64,000 nt of DNA from Lathyrus oleraceus (taxonomy: Eukaryota; Streptophyta; Magnoliopsida; Fabales; Fabaceae): contig NC_066579.1 of assembly GCF_024323335.1 (NCBI RefSeq), forward strand, positions 54,937,271-55,001,270, in the 5' to 3' direction. Shown in pieces: positions 12,493-24,955 of the stretch. The translations under genes and the position numbers were made by a program. The notes below the pieces were generated by a model, which did no database searches, was not told the origin of the DNA, and worked only from the letters and a program-made list of their open reading frames with translations. How positions within the stretch are numbered: the stretch's first letter is position 1; each line of letters opens with the position of its first letter.

Positions 12493-14195
12493 TTATGACG
12501 TTGTAGATGTGCTTGCCTGCATGGGGTTGTTTGGAACAACTGGCGCGAACGATATAACTTTTGAGTCAATCAAGTCTTGTACTTTGTGCTTGAAGACATT
12601 GCAATTTTTAATCAAGTGCCCTGGCGTCCCAGAGTGATACTCACAACTGACATTCATGTTATACTCGGGAGGAAAAGGTACTGGAGGAGCCTTAACTTCT
12701 CTTAACTGAACCAACAAATCTTTAAGCAAATGAGCTAGCAGACGACCATACGCCATGGGAACTGGATCGAACCTTCTGGGAGGCCTCCTTGGTCCTTATC
12801 TACCATGCTGATAGTAGTTCTATTATTGCGGAGCCAAAGGTTGTTGAGGAGCATAAGTTTGATGATATTGCATCGCTGGAGGACCAGTAGGAATAGCATA
12901 CGTTGGCTATTGATACAAGTTAGGTGTTACTGTTGCCACCAGATAGTATGACATTTGGTAAACTCCATCCCCCCTTTAGCGATTATGGCAACATTGATCT
13001 CCCATTCCTTCTTCTTTGAGAATCCAGAATGAGACTTCTTTGTTCCACTAGCCACAACTGATGTATCTTGTATCTTGCCGATCTTTAAGCAGTTCTCGAT
13101 TCGCTCACCAACAATGACCAAGTTTGAGAATCCCGAGGTAGTGCTTCTAACCATTCTATCAAGATACGACTCTTGAAGGGTGTTCATGAACATGTCTATC
13201 AGTTCTCTTTCAATAAGAGGGGTTGAACCCTGGAAGCTAGGTCTCTCCAACGTTGGGCGTATTCTTTAAATGATTCCTCTGGCTTCTGAGCAAGACTTTG
13301 GAGCCGAGTCCGATTGGGAGCCATGTCTGAATTATATTGATAATGCTTCAGGAAGGCTTCAAAAAGTTCCCTCCAGGTTCGTATATGCGTGCGCTCGAGC
13401 TGCATATACCATTCTAGAGAAGCTCCACTAAGGTTGTCCTGGAAAAAGTGCATTAAGAGTTTTTCATCATCAGAATGAGCATCCATCTTTCTGCAAAAAG
13501 CTCGAATGTGGGTCCTTGGGCAGGTGACCCCTTGATACTTTCAAAGTTCGGAACTTTGAACTTAGGAGGAATTGGCACATGTCGGCAACATCTAACCCAA
13601 ATGTATCAGGACCTTCCATCACCTTAAATCTCTCTTCCATCATACTGAATCTCCTTTGGAGGTCAGCAGGAGAAGGACCAAAAGCGTCATAAACTGAGTC
13701 AGCCTTCATAATTAAGAAAGCATCCTGATGATCGTCAATCTCAGGTTGAACTCTCCTATTGATAGGGATATCAAGTGTCTGAGCAGCGTTTTGATATATT
13801 GGACCTCTTTCGGGAGGTGGTTGAGCTATAACAGGCGTACCATCTCCTCCTGGAGGATTTACTGGTATTGTCACAACAACAGGGTTAGAGGCGACGACTC
13901 TCAGATTAGCCTGACGCATTTCCTCTTGTCCCCTAGCCAAAGCTTGTAGGGCTTCAACAAGCTGACCCATCTGATCCTTCATAGTGGTCATATCTTCCCT
14001 CATAACGGCTTGGTTTTGTACCAACTGATCCATGAGCAATATTTGGTTTCTTCGAGTGTTATAGGAATGCCGGGAAGTCAGCTTGACTATGGATGATTTT
14101 GGAAAGAAGGGCCAAATGGTAAATTTTCTGGCTTTTGTCTGATGATATGCAAAATGATGCATGAATATTATATTTAAAGATTTTTTATGATGCAT
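12493..14195 (-). pseudogene. Ogre-type gag, frameshifted
   Basis: Four overlapping minus-strand reading blocks (14195-13470, 13486-13199, 13250-12927, 12756-12493) carry successive parts of a retrotransposon Gag. The first has a glutamine-rich N-terminal coiled-coil (MDQLVQNQAVMREDMTTMKD region). The second has the retrotrans_gag core (FFQDNLSGASLEWYMQLE, then a W-rich region and YAQRWRDLA). The third continues that core. The fourth has CEYHSGTPGHLIKNCNVFKH, a zinc-knuckle-like motif. The frame changes between blocks make this a non-functional gag. No pol follows. The glutamine-rich start and the tRNA-Arg primer site point to Ogre/Tat. Confidence 0.75.
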
Positions 14196-14329
14196 GAATA
14201 AGTGAATGGACGATACACAAGCATGGCGCTCACAATTCGAACATACAAGCTGGCATTATATCAAGATACATATGGAGGCTAATACTGATTGCTTTCCACA
14301 TCATGGATCTCACCGGTTGTGGTCTAGGG

Positions 14330-14850
14330 TTATAGATAGGAACCTCAAAGTCATCGATTCATTTGACTGTTTGTCACTTACGGCAAAAGCTTGCCGATCG
14401 TCAACTCTCTCGAATGAATCTCTTCTGGATGAGATCTTCATACCGACCCTCACGAGAAAAGCTTCTCGGGGACCCGCACTATGCGCCCATCTACATTGGG
14501 TTCTAAACAAGGGTCTCAAAGTCATGGACTTCCTTGACTATTTACCACTTATGGAAAAAGCTTGTCGGTCGACAACTTCATCAAGAAAATCTACTTTGAG
14601 TGAGATCTTCGTACAAACCCTCGCTAGAAAAGCTTCTCGGGGACCCGCACTATGCGACCATCAATCTTAATAGGCGAAAGGTTAAATGTTCTACAAAGGT
14701 CCTTAGAGTTATGGATCCTAATGAAAACATTGATTGCTTACGTCAAAAGCTTGACGGTCGTCAACATATCCAAAAGAATCTACTCTAAGCGAGGTTCTCG
14801 TATCGACCCTTACGAGAAAAGCTTCTCGGTGGCCCATACTACTCAACCTC
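14330..14850 (-). repeat. Three tandem repeats of about 180 bp in the leader
   Basis: Three units each hold a GCAAAAGCTTGCCGATCG-type block and a CGAGAAAAGCTTCTCGG block (near 14384, 14560 and 14745 for the first, about 80 bases later for the second). AAGCTT palindromes recur in all of them. They lie between the primer site and gag of the minus-strand Ogre-like element. Overlapping plus-strand frames here are by-products. Confidence 0.75.
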
Positions 14851-15071
14851 TCCTATCGCAAGTTTGCAATCTAGACTCGGGTAGAGAGTCTTTCCCACAA
14901 GGTGTCTTGCAATCAAAGTTGTATCCATCAATACCATTGAACCATGGAATCACGGAACATCGATTACAAAATTTAAAGCGAAAGGTAATAAATAAGGCAA
15001 ACAATCAAAGGGATAAACATCCATACACGCGAGAAAGCAACCTAAATTAGGTTTGACTTGCTTAGGGAGGA

Positions 15072-15089
15072 ATCCCTAGCATAGTCGCC
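15072..15089 (-). other. Primer-binding site, tRNA-Arg type
   Basis: The minus strand reads TGGCGACTATGCTAGGGA, two changes from the tRNA-Arg complement TGGCGACTCTGCTGGGGA used by Tat/Ogre elements. It lies directly inside the LTR end and orients the element. Confidence 0.75.
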
Positions 15090-15091
15090 AG

Positions 15092-17810
15092 TATTCGCTA
15101 TGTGAAAAATACATAGTCGCCATCAGTTTTTATTTCTTCCAAAGGAAAGGGGAAATATCGAGAAAATCCCAAAGAATGGTCATCGCAGCCACGAACAAGT
15201 TTGAAAGTCGGTTATGCAAGGGGAAGGTATTAACCCCCCTCACATCCATGGTACTCCATGGGAACCATCTAGGAAGTTTGAGTTAAAGTGGATGTCGTTT
15301 ATTGAATGTTTGCTTGCCAAAGGTTTGCGGAGTGGAGGTAGATTTTAAATTAGTGTGATCGCCAAGGATTGGATCCTCGTGCCTACGTATGCCCACTTGT
15401 TGAAGTGATAAATCAGAGTCCCATAGTTCGTGGGTAGAAAATGTTGTTTGTTTTGTTCATTTTATTACCTTGAAGAAGGGTTTTAGATGGTGATGCCCTA
15501 AGGCTCAAACAAAAGGTTTGAATGCGTTGAATTGTTTTTAGGTTTTGAGAAAAGTGTTATTGATTTCGGATTGCACTAAAGTCTATGGATAAAGGTTAAT
15601 ACCTCGAACTACCAAGCCAAACGTCTTGTGTTTGAAGCATTCAGAACGAGTGTAGGAAAGCTCCATTATCATCCCTTCTTTACCACTTAAGGCTTGCGAC
15701 ATACAATCCTAATCGTATATATTGTGTTTTTGAATTTGATTTGAAAAAAGATCGCTTGACGTTGGATCAAGGGTTTGTTTATTGATTTTGAAATAGTGAT
15801 CGTTCATAATGCCTAAGGAATGGCTAACAAGAAATAATAAAGAAAGCGAGTAAAAGCATACATTTGAAAGGGGAGGGGGTACATGTAAAGTACAAGGGAG
15901 TGCAGGAAATAAAATGTCTCATTGTCAGGTAGCCCAAGAGAAAGCCTTGTGTGTGCATAGTATCCTAAACTAGAAAGTGCATAAAAGATTACAAAGTCTT
16001 CTTGAGTCTTGAATGCTCCTTCCATGTTCGGGTCAAATAATTGTCCAAGGTCTCTTGCAAAGGTCCTAATGAGTCCCTAAGTCCATTATCCAAGATCCTT
16101 TCCATGCTTGGGAATTATTGTATTTTTGCATTTTTTTAAGTCTTTACCATTTTTAGGTTCATTTTAAGATGAGATGAAGAATGTAAAATATGTAATATAA
16201 AGAAAAGTAAAGCAAATAAAGTAAATGACAAAAATTAAATGTTAGAGTTAGGTGCGGAATTTAAAACAATTAGATGTTAGAATGCGGAATTATAAAGTGT
16301 TAGGAGTTAGATGTTAGGTGTTAGGAATAAGATTAATCAAAATCAAAAGAGGAATTACAAGAGAATTAATATCAATGTAAAAACCTAAATCAAATTCAAA
16401 AATCACACAATTATCATAAACTCAAAATTAAGTGAAATTCTAAAAAATCAAAGCAATCACAAGAATTAAATCATATGCAATTCTAAATAATTAGCTACCA
16501 TCATCAAAATAAAATCAAATTAATTTCCAAAGTTCCAATCAATTATTAATATTCTAATATTAAGCTAATATTAATCTAACTAGATCTAATTAACCTCCCC
16601 AAAAACAAGGAAAATGGACCAACAGAAAAAAAAACTGTCTGGGCCTAACATGGAAAGCCCAAACGTGGGGGTGTATGGACATGCCAATGGTGTGCAAGAA
16701 GCAAACTAGCTCAGGCCTTATGATGGAAGCCCAAGGGCGGATAGCTGAAGGAAATGAAGAATGGAGGATCAATTATTCTCCTTCTCTTTCACGCTTAGCA
16801 GAAAACGGAACCAACAAACCAAGTCTCGAACGGAGACCCTAGCCGTGCCGGTTTCATCACCGGCAGCGGCGTTGCTTATACCATTATTGATGCGTTTTAT
16901 AATGGATGCTTGTGCATGATTTATGTTTTGCATTGTCGTTTACTTGCGTTGGCAACTGCGTCGCATTTTGGAGTAGCAGCTTATGTATCGCCGTTTTGGA
17001 CTGTTGGCTTGGTTATCATTTTGAGCTGTTTTCGTATATGCAGCTTTGATTCGCGTTATTCTTAGCTGCAACTGCGTTTTGGCTCATTTTCCGTTTGCAG
17101 CTGGTGGTGACTTGTGCGTTTGGCTTTGCAGCTTTTGTGGCTTACACTTTCATGTTGCCGTTTTGGCTTTGGCACTGCGTTTGCCACAACTTTTTGCATC
17201 TAATAGGGATTAAATGATTTATTAAAATTGGACATGGATAATGGTTAAATGAATTGGTTAATAATAAATTGGATAATTGGATTTTTGGTTTGAATTGGAT
17301 GTTAATTGGATAAAATGGATTTAAAATAAAATATGGATTAATTGGGTTTATGGAATGGGCCTAAATACCAAAAAGTGGATGGACTCCAAAAAATGATTAA
17401 ATAAATTGCTCAATAAAGGAATTGGCCCATAAACAAAAATGATTTTTAAAAAACCGATTTGAACTCTAAAATCAGTATGCATTATCACAAACCGACTTAA
17501 AATAAAATAATGACTTATAAAAATTAATTCGGCAAATGATGATAAAATGATATCCAACATTAATTTGAATTTCAAAAATTAACTTTAATCTCCAAAATCA
17601 CCCTTGAATTGAAATCAATGTGGACTTCAAAACTCGATTTGAACTTCTCGAGTTAACTTGGAGTTAAAATCAATTTGAAATTAAAATCACTTTGGAAAAA
17701 ATTATGACCCAATGATGGATGAAATGGATGGATGAAGATGATATGTAAATGTTCAGGGTTAGTGACCTATATGATTATGTGAAGGGTGTGGTGAATTTTG
17801 GGGTATGACA
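15092..17810 (-). mobile_element. LTR of the minus-strand Ogre-like element, about 2.7 kb
   Basis: On the minus strand the LTR begins TGTCATACCCCAAAATTCAC at 17810 and ends next to the primer site near 15092. It contains the GAACTATGG...CATACGTAGGCACG module (15378-15435) shared with the two plus-strand Tat LTRs, and the GGTATTAACCCCCCTCACA-type block near its end. It interrupts a protease reading frame at 17811. No gene is seen inside. Confidence 0.75.
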
Positions 17811-19928
17811 ACCATGTTATGTGGTCTCAAACCCATATCATGTTTTCCAATCTTCTACAGCAAAAAAAAGGGGCATTAGATTCATCGCAGCCCTTCCATC
17901 CACACAAATTTTATTCACTATTGTATCTTCAGCTTTGCCCTTGTAAAAAGGGGCTTCAAATGACTTTTCATTCCTTCGTGAGGTCTCTCGAATAACCTGT
18001 TATGTTCCTCGATGCAACCGTTTTTGATGACGAAATAACATGCAGGCTTGTGCTTAATCATTTCCTCATCTTCATAATTTGTTGGCTCAGAAACTTTTGT
18101 GGCATTATCATACTCCATTGGGAGTACCATACGACACTACACATCACATCAAAATCGTCTTCTGACCCGACTCGAAATCATCACTAACTAATTCATCCTC
18201 CTTAGATGGTACTCCATCCTTCTATTTTCCCTTTAACTTAGCTTGTTTAGGTGAAATCAATTGTTTTCTGACTGGCTTCTTAGTTTGATCACTTACTTGA
18301 CTATGGTATGATTTATTGTTGCTTGATTCAGCAACTTCCTTATCCGCCTTCTTCTTCCTGTGAAATCTTATCAACTAAGTCTTTGACATTGGTTTTTTTC
18401 CCTTATAATTATCGGGACCATATGAGCGCCTCTCCGATACCTGCAAATTTTCTCGATAGGTTATTGAAAAGTCTCGACCCGTTTCGAAATTCCTCGACCT
18501 CTGATTTCAAGATTGCTCTTTTCTAACAGGCCTCGACCACCTCCCTTGGGGAGTGTTCGACGTTGTCACATAAGTGCGAGGCTTGCCTCTCTGGTGGATA
18601 GGAAATTGCTCCTTTTTTTCGGAGGGACTCTTCTCTTGTTGAAATAGAACTCAGGCTTGCCCCTCATTTAGTTTTCTTTCCTTTTCGCCTGTTGGGTACT
18701 CTCCACTTTCTTTGAATCCCATTTGTTAAAAACAACATTGCATCTAGGCATAATATAACTTTTGAATCCTCAACTTTGCATCGGTGGAGGAATTCAAGAA
18801 AATCTTCACCAGCATTAGGATAATCAACTTCAATTTCATTGCTCTTAAAAGCTTCATCCTCTGCCTCCATGTCGAAATCCATGACCTCGACCATGTTGAT
18901 TCCCACAAGCTCGACAACATTGGCTTTCCTGACTTGCAGTGGGTCGAAGTCAGCAAACTTGAGTCTTCTATCGTTCAAAGTGTTATCAATAAGATCCCTG
19001 AAAAGAAAACATTGTGAGGTTTTATACCCTAGAAAGTTGTGATACTCATAAAACCCCAGTTTCTTTCTTTGCTCTAATGGCGACACTTTTGCACCCGATG
19101 GCACTAGTACTTGGCCATATTCAACCAATAATTCAAAAATGTCATCATATTTGGTCACGTCAAAGGTATAGGTTTTCTTAGGGAACTTATCATTTTATCA
19201 GGTTCATGAGGTTTTTTTTTGCATTTGCAGGTGTAAGCAGTTTACACACATATGGATGGCCTGGTTTTAACTCAGTCGCATCGACCTCACTTTTTTCGAT
19301 ATAGTCATAATCGACATCTAACATCAAGTCATTTCCTTCCATATCGACATAGGTCACTCACTCATTCTTACCATTATTCACTATGGCTTTCTCAGTCTTC
19401 AGTCGTTCGACTTATCGAACTTTGTCCGCTAGCGGCCATGTCGATTAGTTCATGTTTAAGCACTTGAGTAAAGCACATTGTTTTTAACAATCAGACTCTA
19501 TTAAGGTAGTCATCAATTGGTTCAAAAAACTTTCACTTCACATTTAACAACTCTTTCAGATTGATCTTAGACTGCCCTATATAGAACTGTTCATGGAACA
19601 ACCTTTCCAAGCGAGTCCAATCATTTATGGAATGCACGGGAAGGGTAGCAAACCATGTAAAGGCATTATTCGTAAGGGAACTATGGAAGTATCTCATCCT
19701 TAATTTTTCATTACTCGCTATGTCCTCTGCCTCAGTCAATTATCGAGCAATATGTTTGACTATGGACTCATAGGTATCACCAACAAATTTGGTGAACTTA
19801 GGGACTTTTTGTCCCCTTTAGAGTTCAACTTATAAAACATACTCTGACAAAGGAGATGTATAATTTAGCCTCTGCAGGCCCGTGTTCACACAATTTTGCG
19901 CCATTATTCTCTCGATTATGGATGCAAG
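17811..19928 (-). pseudogene. Ty3 gag-protease remnant, downstream half
   Basis: Minus-strand frames carry parts of one polyprotein. 19739-19533 has a Gag block (NAFTWFATLPVHSINDW, then LERLFHEQFYIGQSKINLKE). 19158-18664 has a zinc-knuckle-like YEYHNFLGYKTSQC followed by an acidic linker. 18130-17918 has a pre-protease block (EDEEMIKHKPACYFVIKNGC). Up to 17811 there follows an aspartic-protease-like VDGRAAMNLMP, where the family usually has DGGA. Frame breaks and stops separate the blocks, and the frame is cut at 17811 by the Ogre-like LTR. It is a dead Ty3/gypsy element. Confidence 0.7.
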
Positions 19929-20973
19929 ATTGTTGGTGTAAGCCCTAGAGGCCGATACTTTTGGTACTTGTATCGAATTATTTATTAATAATAAAAGGCT
20001 TTTTCTTTATTATGTTTGTTTAATAAAGTCCCTAGAATAGCTAGTCCGTTTAATGTATCTAGTGTAACTTAATCATGAGATCACATTAAACATAAGGACA
20101 CTATTCTTAAAGTATCCGTAGTCGAGCTTTATTGTGAAATGAGATAACATTAAAGCATTAAGACTATTATGTATATAGACTGATGATCACATCTCATGGG
20201 TCATGGATAAGGAGTTATCAAGTCTTAAACATAGATATGAATATTAAGAGTAATATTTATACTGGATTGACCCGTTATGAGAATACTATATAGAATGTTA
20301 TGCAAAGTGTCATAAGTTATTCTCATGGTGATAATGATGTATACCACCCTTCAACCTGAAACCACTATGGACCCTAGATGTAGAGTCGAGTGCCTTATTG
20401 CTGATCAAACGTTGTCCGTAACTGGATGACCATAAAGACAGTTGATGGGTACTCCACGAAGCATGCTAAGGGACATGAGTGACCTAGATGGAATTTGCCC
20501 ATCCTGCGTAACATGATAAATGTCTATGGGCCCAATGTTGAATTGGACAAGGATGACACAGTCTATGCCTTGTGTTTAATATAGACATAAGGGCAAAAAG
20601 GTAATTGTACACAAGTATTATCACAGAAGGATTTGTCAGATCACATGACATTTTCGTATCTTGGGTAGCAGTGATGTGTTGGTAGATACCACTCACTGTT
20701 TATTATGTTAAATACGTGATTTAATATAATTGTCAATGCCGCGAAAACCTACAGGGTCACACACAAAAGGACGGGTTGATGAGAGATAGAGTAACTAAGA
20801 AATACCATAATGTACAGTGCACTTAAGTGAATTGTAGAACATCATAAGATACTGTGTAATTAAGTAGAATACGAAATATGGTAAGGTACCACGCGCTTAA
20901 GTGATATTGACATATTATAAGATATGGGCCACATACACTTGAGTGAGCTTTTTAGCTTGCAACCCACACATGT

Positions 20974-20991
20974 GGTTCTATAAATAGAACC
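20974..20991 (+). promoter_or_regulatory. TATA box inside a perfect palindrome
   Basis: GGTTCTATAAATAGAACC pairs GGTTCTA with TAGAACC around TAAA. TATAAATA lies at its centre, about 60 bases before the microsatellite, and is the likely core promoter of this LTR. Confidence 0.55.
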
Positions 20992-21027
20992 CTTATGTAG
21001 AAGCATTTGTGCAATTGCAATTTCGTT

Positions 21028-21139
<112 letters not shown>

Positions 21140-21370
21140 AAAGCCTTCATTCGTAGCAGTTAGCACTGAGATTGAAGGAATCCATTCGTATGGACTGAGT
21201 AGAGGCGTTGTCATCGTTCAACGTTCGTGATCGCTCCGTAGATCTGCATCAAAGGTTACAATTGCCACAAGAGGTAACGATTCTATCACTGATCATGCCC
21301 ATTCGTAAGGATCACTAAAGGAGAAATTTTAAATTCCGCTGCATTTTGGATCGCTCTTCCCTTTCAAGAT

Positions 21371-22408
21371 TGTCTTCTCCTAATAGATTTTATTCTCGAA
21401 CTTGATGAACCACTTGGTCAGCGTTTTGGTCTCGATTCACTAGAAAAATTGGTGGTCGTTCGGCCTTCCTAGGCCTCCTTTGTTCGACTACCTGGGACAC
21501 ATATTATTGCCACTGCTTCACCATGTTTTTCTCATGGGCTATTCCTTATTTTCAAATTTGCCTCACCAATTGAGGTCGTACAATGGGTTGAACCGACGCA
21601 GGTGGAGCGCCAAAGAAATCAATAATTTGATTCATTTGAGTTTCCAATTGTTGGCAACTTTGATTCGTATTTTGAATCAATGATTTAAATATGATACCCA
21701 TTTGCTGAGTAAGTGTATTAACCATATCATGGTTGCTTTCTTCCATATGATGTCTCATCACCATCACATAATTTGTAGTAAGTGTTTGCATTATTTGGGA
21801 ACCAAATTCCATCCCTACTTGGGGATGTATGGTCTGACCGAGGTTACATATGTCTGAGCCAAATGCTAATATTGGCGAATATGCATTCACAACATTGTCA
21901 ACAAATATAGAAGGATCAGTATGCAGGCTTTCCATCATTGAGGTTGTCATACCATAAGGTTGTCCACGCCCCAACATGGGCATTGTGAAATTGGTGGCAA
22001 GAGGCCTAAAATATGTTTCTATAATCGGTCTAGGAGTCACTAGGTGATTATGCGTTATCGAAGGGAAAAAAACACCCCCTCTTGCGTATTTGATTGCATA
22101 CTCGTCGTCGACGGTATGGCCATTATGCTAGCAATAAAGGCGACTGGTTCAGTCGAACTCGTAGAAATAGTGCATGCCCCAGTGGTATTGGCTGGTTGTT
22201 CTCCAATATTGTGTTTATGGGATTAAACATCTTCCTAACATATCTTCTCAATAGATTTCTACTTTCTCTTTTGGTTATCCTACCAGTCCTCGATCTCATG
22301 CACTCTCACGATATAAGAAGTTTCTTAAATGCATAACTCAAAATAAAAAATTTCAAAAAACAAAAGGTACAAATTCACACAAAAAATCGTCCCATTGAGG
22401 GTGTCAAT
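21371..22408 (-). pseudogene. Ty3 gag N-terminal part and leader
   Basis: The minus-strand frame 22040-21552 encodes a Gag N-terminal region with repeated LTQQMGIIFKSLIQNTNQSC-type heptad sequence ending in a proline-rich stretch (FFGAPPASVQPIVRPQ). It continues, after the solo LTR, into the Gag core at 19739. Upstream on the minus strand, 22041-22408 is a leader ending in a primer-site-like AAATTGACACCCTCAATGGG next to an LTR end of the form GTTTACCGTGAAATT. The element is broken by the solo LTR and by frame changes. Confidence 0.65.
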
Positions 22409-22690
22409 TTGTTTACCGTGAAATTTAGTAAACAAGAACAAGTTTCAATTCCCTTATAGCTATATTCCATTGACGCCTTCCAATCTTCCCTTTTTTTCTT
22501 AGTTCATTTTTTTCCTTTTTTCTTAGTTCATTTTTTTCTTCATTTTTTCCAATGATTTATCACTTGACGCCTTCCAATCTTCCCCTTTTTCTTAGTTCGT
22601 TTTTTTTGAATTTTTTTCTTGTTAATTAGTAATTCTCAAAAAATTTGTTTTCAATAAAAACTAATAGGCAATAATATGAAAGAAAATATT
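22409..22690 (-). mobile_element. Truncated LTR end
   Basis: GTTTACCGTGAAATTTAGTA at 22410 matches the LTR end of a second element at about 24956. Beyond it is a roughly 93-bp direct duplication around TTGACGCCTTCCAATCTTCC (near 22472 and 22564). After about 22690 the sequence is AT-rich and unassigned. The outer limit is uncertain. Confidence 0.45.
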
Positions 22691-22954
22691 TCATTAATTA
22701 AAAACAGGACAACAAATAACTATTCCACATATTCAAAATTCCGACTTTACTCAACTTCAATAGTATTACTATTAACTATTCTAACTGAGAGAAAAGTTCA
22801 GAAATAACTCTTCCATATGGTATGAGGAAAGTCATTTTCTCCATAGAGATGATTATCGTTTCCTTTAAGTAGTTAAAAATGGTAAAAGGAAGATTAACTC
22901 TGATGTTCTTAGTAAGGAATAACAATATATGCTTGTCATCCCACGTGAATGTTT

Positions 22955-23407
22955 CTAGTTGTTTCTCTCTTGGATGGAGATAAGTTGATACAATACTTTT
23001 CCAATTGGTAGTAGAGTAGCGGGACTGCTGAGATTATCGTAGTTGACATAAATTAGGCGAAGATGATCTGAGTAGACTTTGTTGAATCTATAACATTCAA
23101 CATAACAACTTTCCTCTTCACAATTTATTGTCTTAGCAATAAGTGACTGAGTAATTGTGATAGGAGAGTCATTGACATAAGACTGGATTGACTCAGCATC
23201 ATGATCAGATGGCCCAATGAAGACACTAAACCATAACTCTTTAGTGAGATTAATATAGATGAGTTCATGAGTAATGTCAAAGTAACCATTCAACTTTTGT
23301 TTGCGAATAGTCTTCCTTAGATCAAAACCTTTGTCTTTCAAATCATCGAAATAAAAAAAAACATTGATAATGAACAAATGATTTTCATCTAAGGTTGTTA
23401 AAAACAT
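22955..23407 (-). CDS. Plant transposon-protein-like ORF of an LTR element
   Basis: This 150-residue minus-strand frame resembles the putative plant transposon protein family often found in legume LTR retrotransposons. Recognisable parts are ITHELIYINLTKELWFSVFI, then VNDSPITITQSLIAKTINCE, then VYSDHLRLIYVNYDNLSSPA and LLPIGKVLYQLI. Function is unknown. On the minus strand it lies about 1.5 kb downstream of the primer site near 24940, so it probably belongs to that element. Both ends look incomplete, with no Gag frame joined to it. It may be a fragment rather than a live gene. Confidence 0.5.
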   Translation of the reverse strand: MFLTTLDENHLFIINVFFYFDDLKDKGFDLRKTIRKQKLNGYFDITHELIYINLTKELWFSVFIGPSDHDAESIQSYVNDSPITITQSLIAKTINCEEESCYVECYRFNKVYSDHLRLIYVNYDNLSSPATLLPIGKVLYQLISIQERNN

Positions 23408-24937
23408 TTTTGAAGAAAAGAAAAGACGTTGAAACTAGGTTTGAAGACACAAAAAGTTTGAAATGAGACGTTGAAACTAGGAATAATGTTTAAATAAAGT
23501 GGAGAATAGGAAGTAAAACAATCATATAATCTCAAATGCCTCATTGAAAATCCAAAAGATACATTACGTTTTTTAATATGGATGATCATTGTTATTCTAG
23601 TGATATGATTCCAGTGCACGCCATGATTTATATTTTTTAAATAGAAACCACATATTACCTTGATTTTTAACAAAACCAAGGAGGCAATCAACTTATTATC
23701 TTGGTTATTCAAAAAATCTGAGGGGAAAAACAATTCAAGAACCTTTTTTTGAATTATTATAATTTTTAAAAAAATGATATATCCCGTCGGTTTCCTTAAT
23801 AACCGATGGATAAGATAATCAGATTTTATCATAAAAACACTCGTTAAACAAATTTTACCCTAATTCTAACTTATATGTAATCACTTCAAACTCGAACACA
23901 TCATTATTTTGGGATCCATCTCACAAAATGGTGTTGATGTTGTTGTTGTATTTAGAAGTTTGAAAAGATTCTCTATGATGGACTGCAAGTGCAGAAAAAC
24001 ATTTTTTCAATGTTGGAACAAATAATTACTTTAGAAGTTGGATGCATTCAATGGTTGAAACAGATAACTCCTAGAAATTGGATGTGTGCAATATTTGAAA
24101 CACATAACTTCTTACATTGAAAATTTTCATTTGATGTATTATTGTCTGTCAATATTCTGTATAAAAAGTGTGATTTTTTTATAAAAATATCATGTTCACC
24201 TCATTTTTTAACAAAACCGAGGGAATAACTTAGCGTGATTATTTTAGATATTGATCACCGTCCTTAAACAAATCTCATTAGTGATCCATATGAAACCAAA
24301 AAAAATTCTATTATAAATACCTTATGATATCTATAATTGATAAAGAAACAACATAAAGCACTTGAAACTATCCACATCCTCAACTTTAACTTTTGCCATT
24401 AAAAGTTCTCTATGATGAATTGCAAGTGCAGAAAATTATTTGAGTTCAAAGTTTGTGTTTTTAAATATTCATTTGAGCAAAGAATTATTTATTTTTCTAA
24501 CCATTTTTTATAACAATTTTTTTTTGTTTATATCATAAACAAATAACTGCAGATGAAGCATTTGATCTTACCAAAATATCAAGGAGTCGAAAATCCAACA
24601 TATGATCTTCAAAAATAAATTAATTTTTATTTCAATATTTTGTGTAAACAATATAATTTTCTGGGTAAACATTGTAGTTTGTAAACAATTTTATTTATTT
24701 ATTTTCTGTATAAATAAATAAATAAATAAATAAAATATCACCTTATACTCCATTGGTTCTTTTTATATTTGGTGGATTCACCATTGTCCTGTATCTTCTC
24801 CTTGGTCTATCTTCGTTGGTTGTGGCTACTTTACCACTTCTCAGTAACATGCAACGAAGTTATAAAGAGAGATATCAAAATGAAGAACTAATAAAGATTT
24901 TCAAAACGAAAATTGTTTTAAAACACTAGCACGGTCC
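23408..24937 (-). mobile_element. AT-rich leader region of an LTR element
   Basis: No supported gene. On the minus strand this lies between the primer site and the transposon-protein ORF. The frame at 23832-23398 is low-complexity and AT-rich, with no recognisable motif. A (TAAA)n tract lies at 24709-24735. Confidence 0.35.
24709..24735. repeat. (TAAA)n microsatellite
   Basis: About six TAAA units, preceded by a partly complementary ATTTATTTATTTT tract at 24691-24704, so a hairpin is possible. Confidence 0.9.
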
Positions 24938-24955
24938 CACTGGGCATGCAAATTT
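24938..24955 (-). other. Primer-site-like sequence of a minus-strand LTR element
   Basis: The minus strand reads AATTTGCATGCCCAGTGGGA just inside an LTR end GGTAAACA. The layout matches the related site at 22385-22408. The tRNA is not identified with confidence. Confidence 0.5.

Larger units (their letters stand above)
12001..15090 (-). mobile_element. Internal region of a minus-strand Ogre-like element
   Basis: Read on the minus strand it runs from the primer site (15072-15089) through a leader with about 180-bp tandem repeats (14330-14850), a frameshifted gag (14195-12493), and then non-coding sequence to the junction with the outer LTR near 12000. Pol is missing, so the element is truncated at its 3' side. 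Confidence 0.65.

Noticed and set aside
14206..15050. Plus-strand ORFs of 154 and 132 residues
   Set aside because: They run across leader repeats of a minus-strand element, and their peptide repeats follow the DNA repeats.
23398..23832. 144-residue minus-strand ORF
   Set aside because: AT-rich, low complexity and no recognisable motif; treated as leader sequence.
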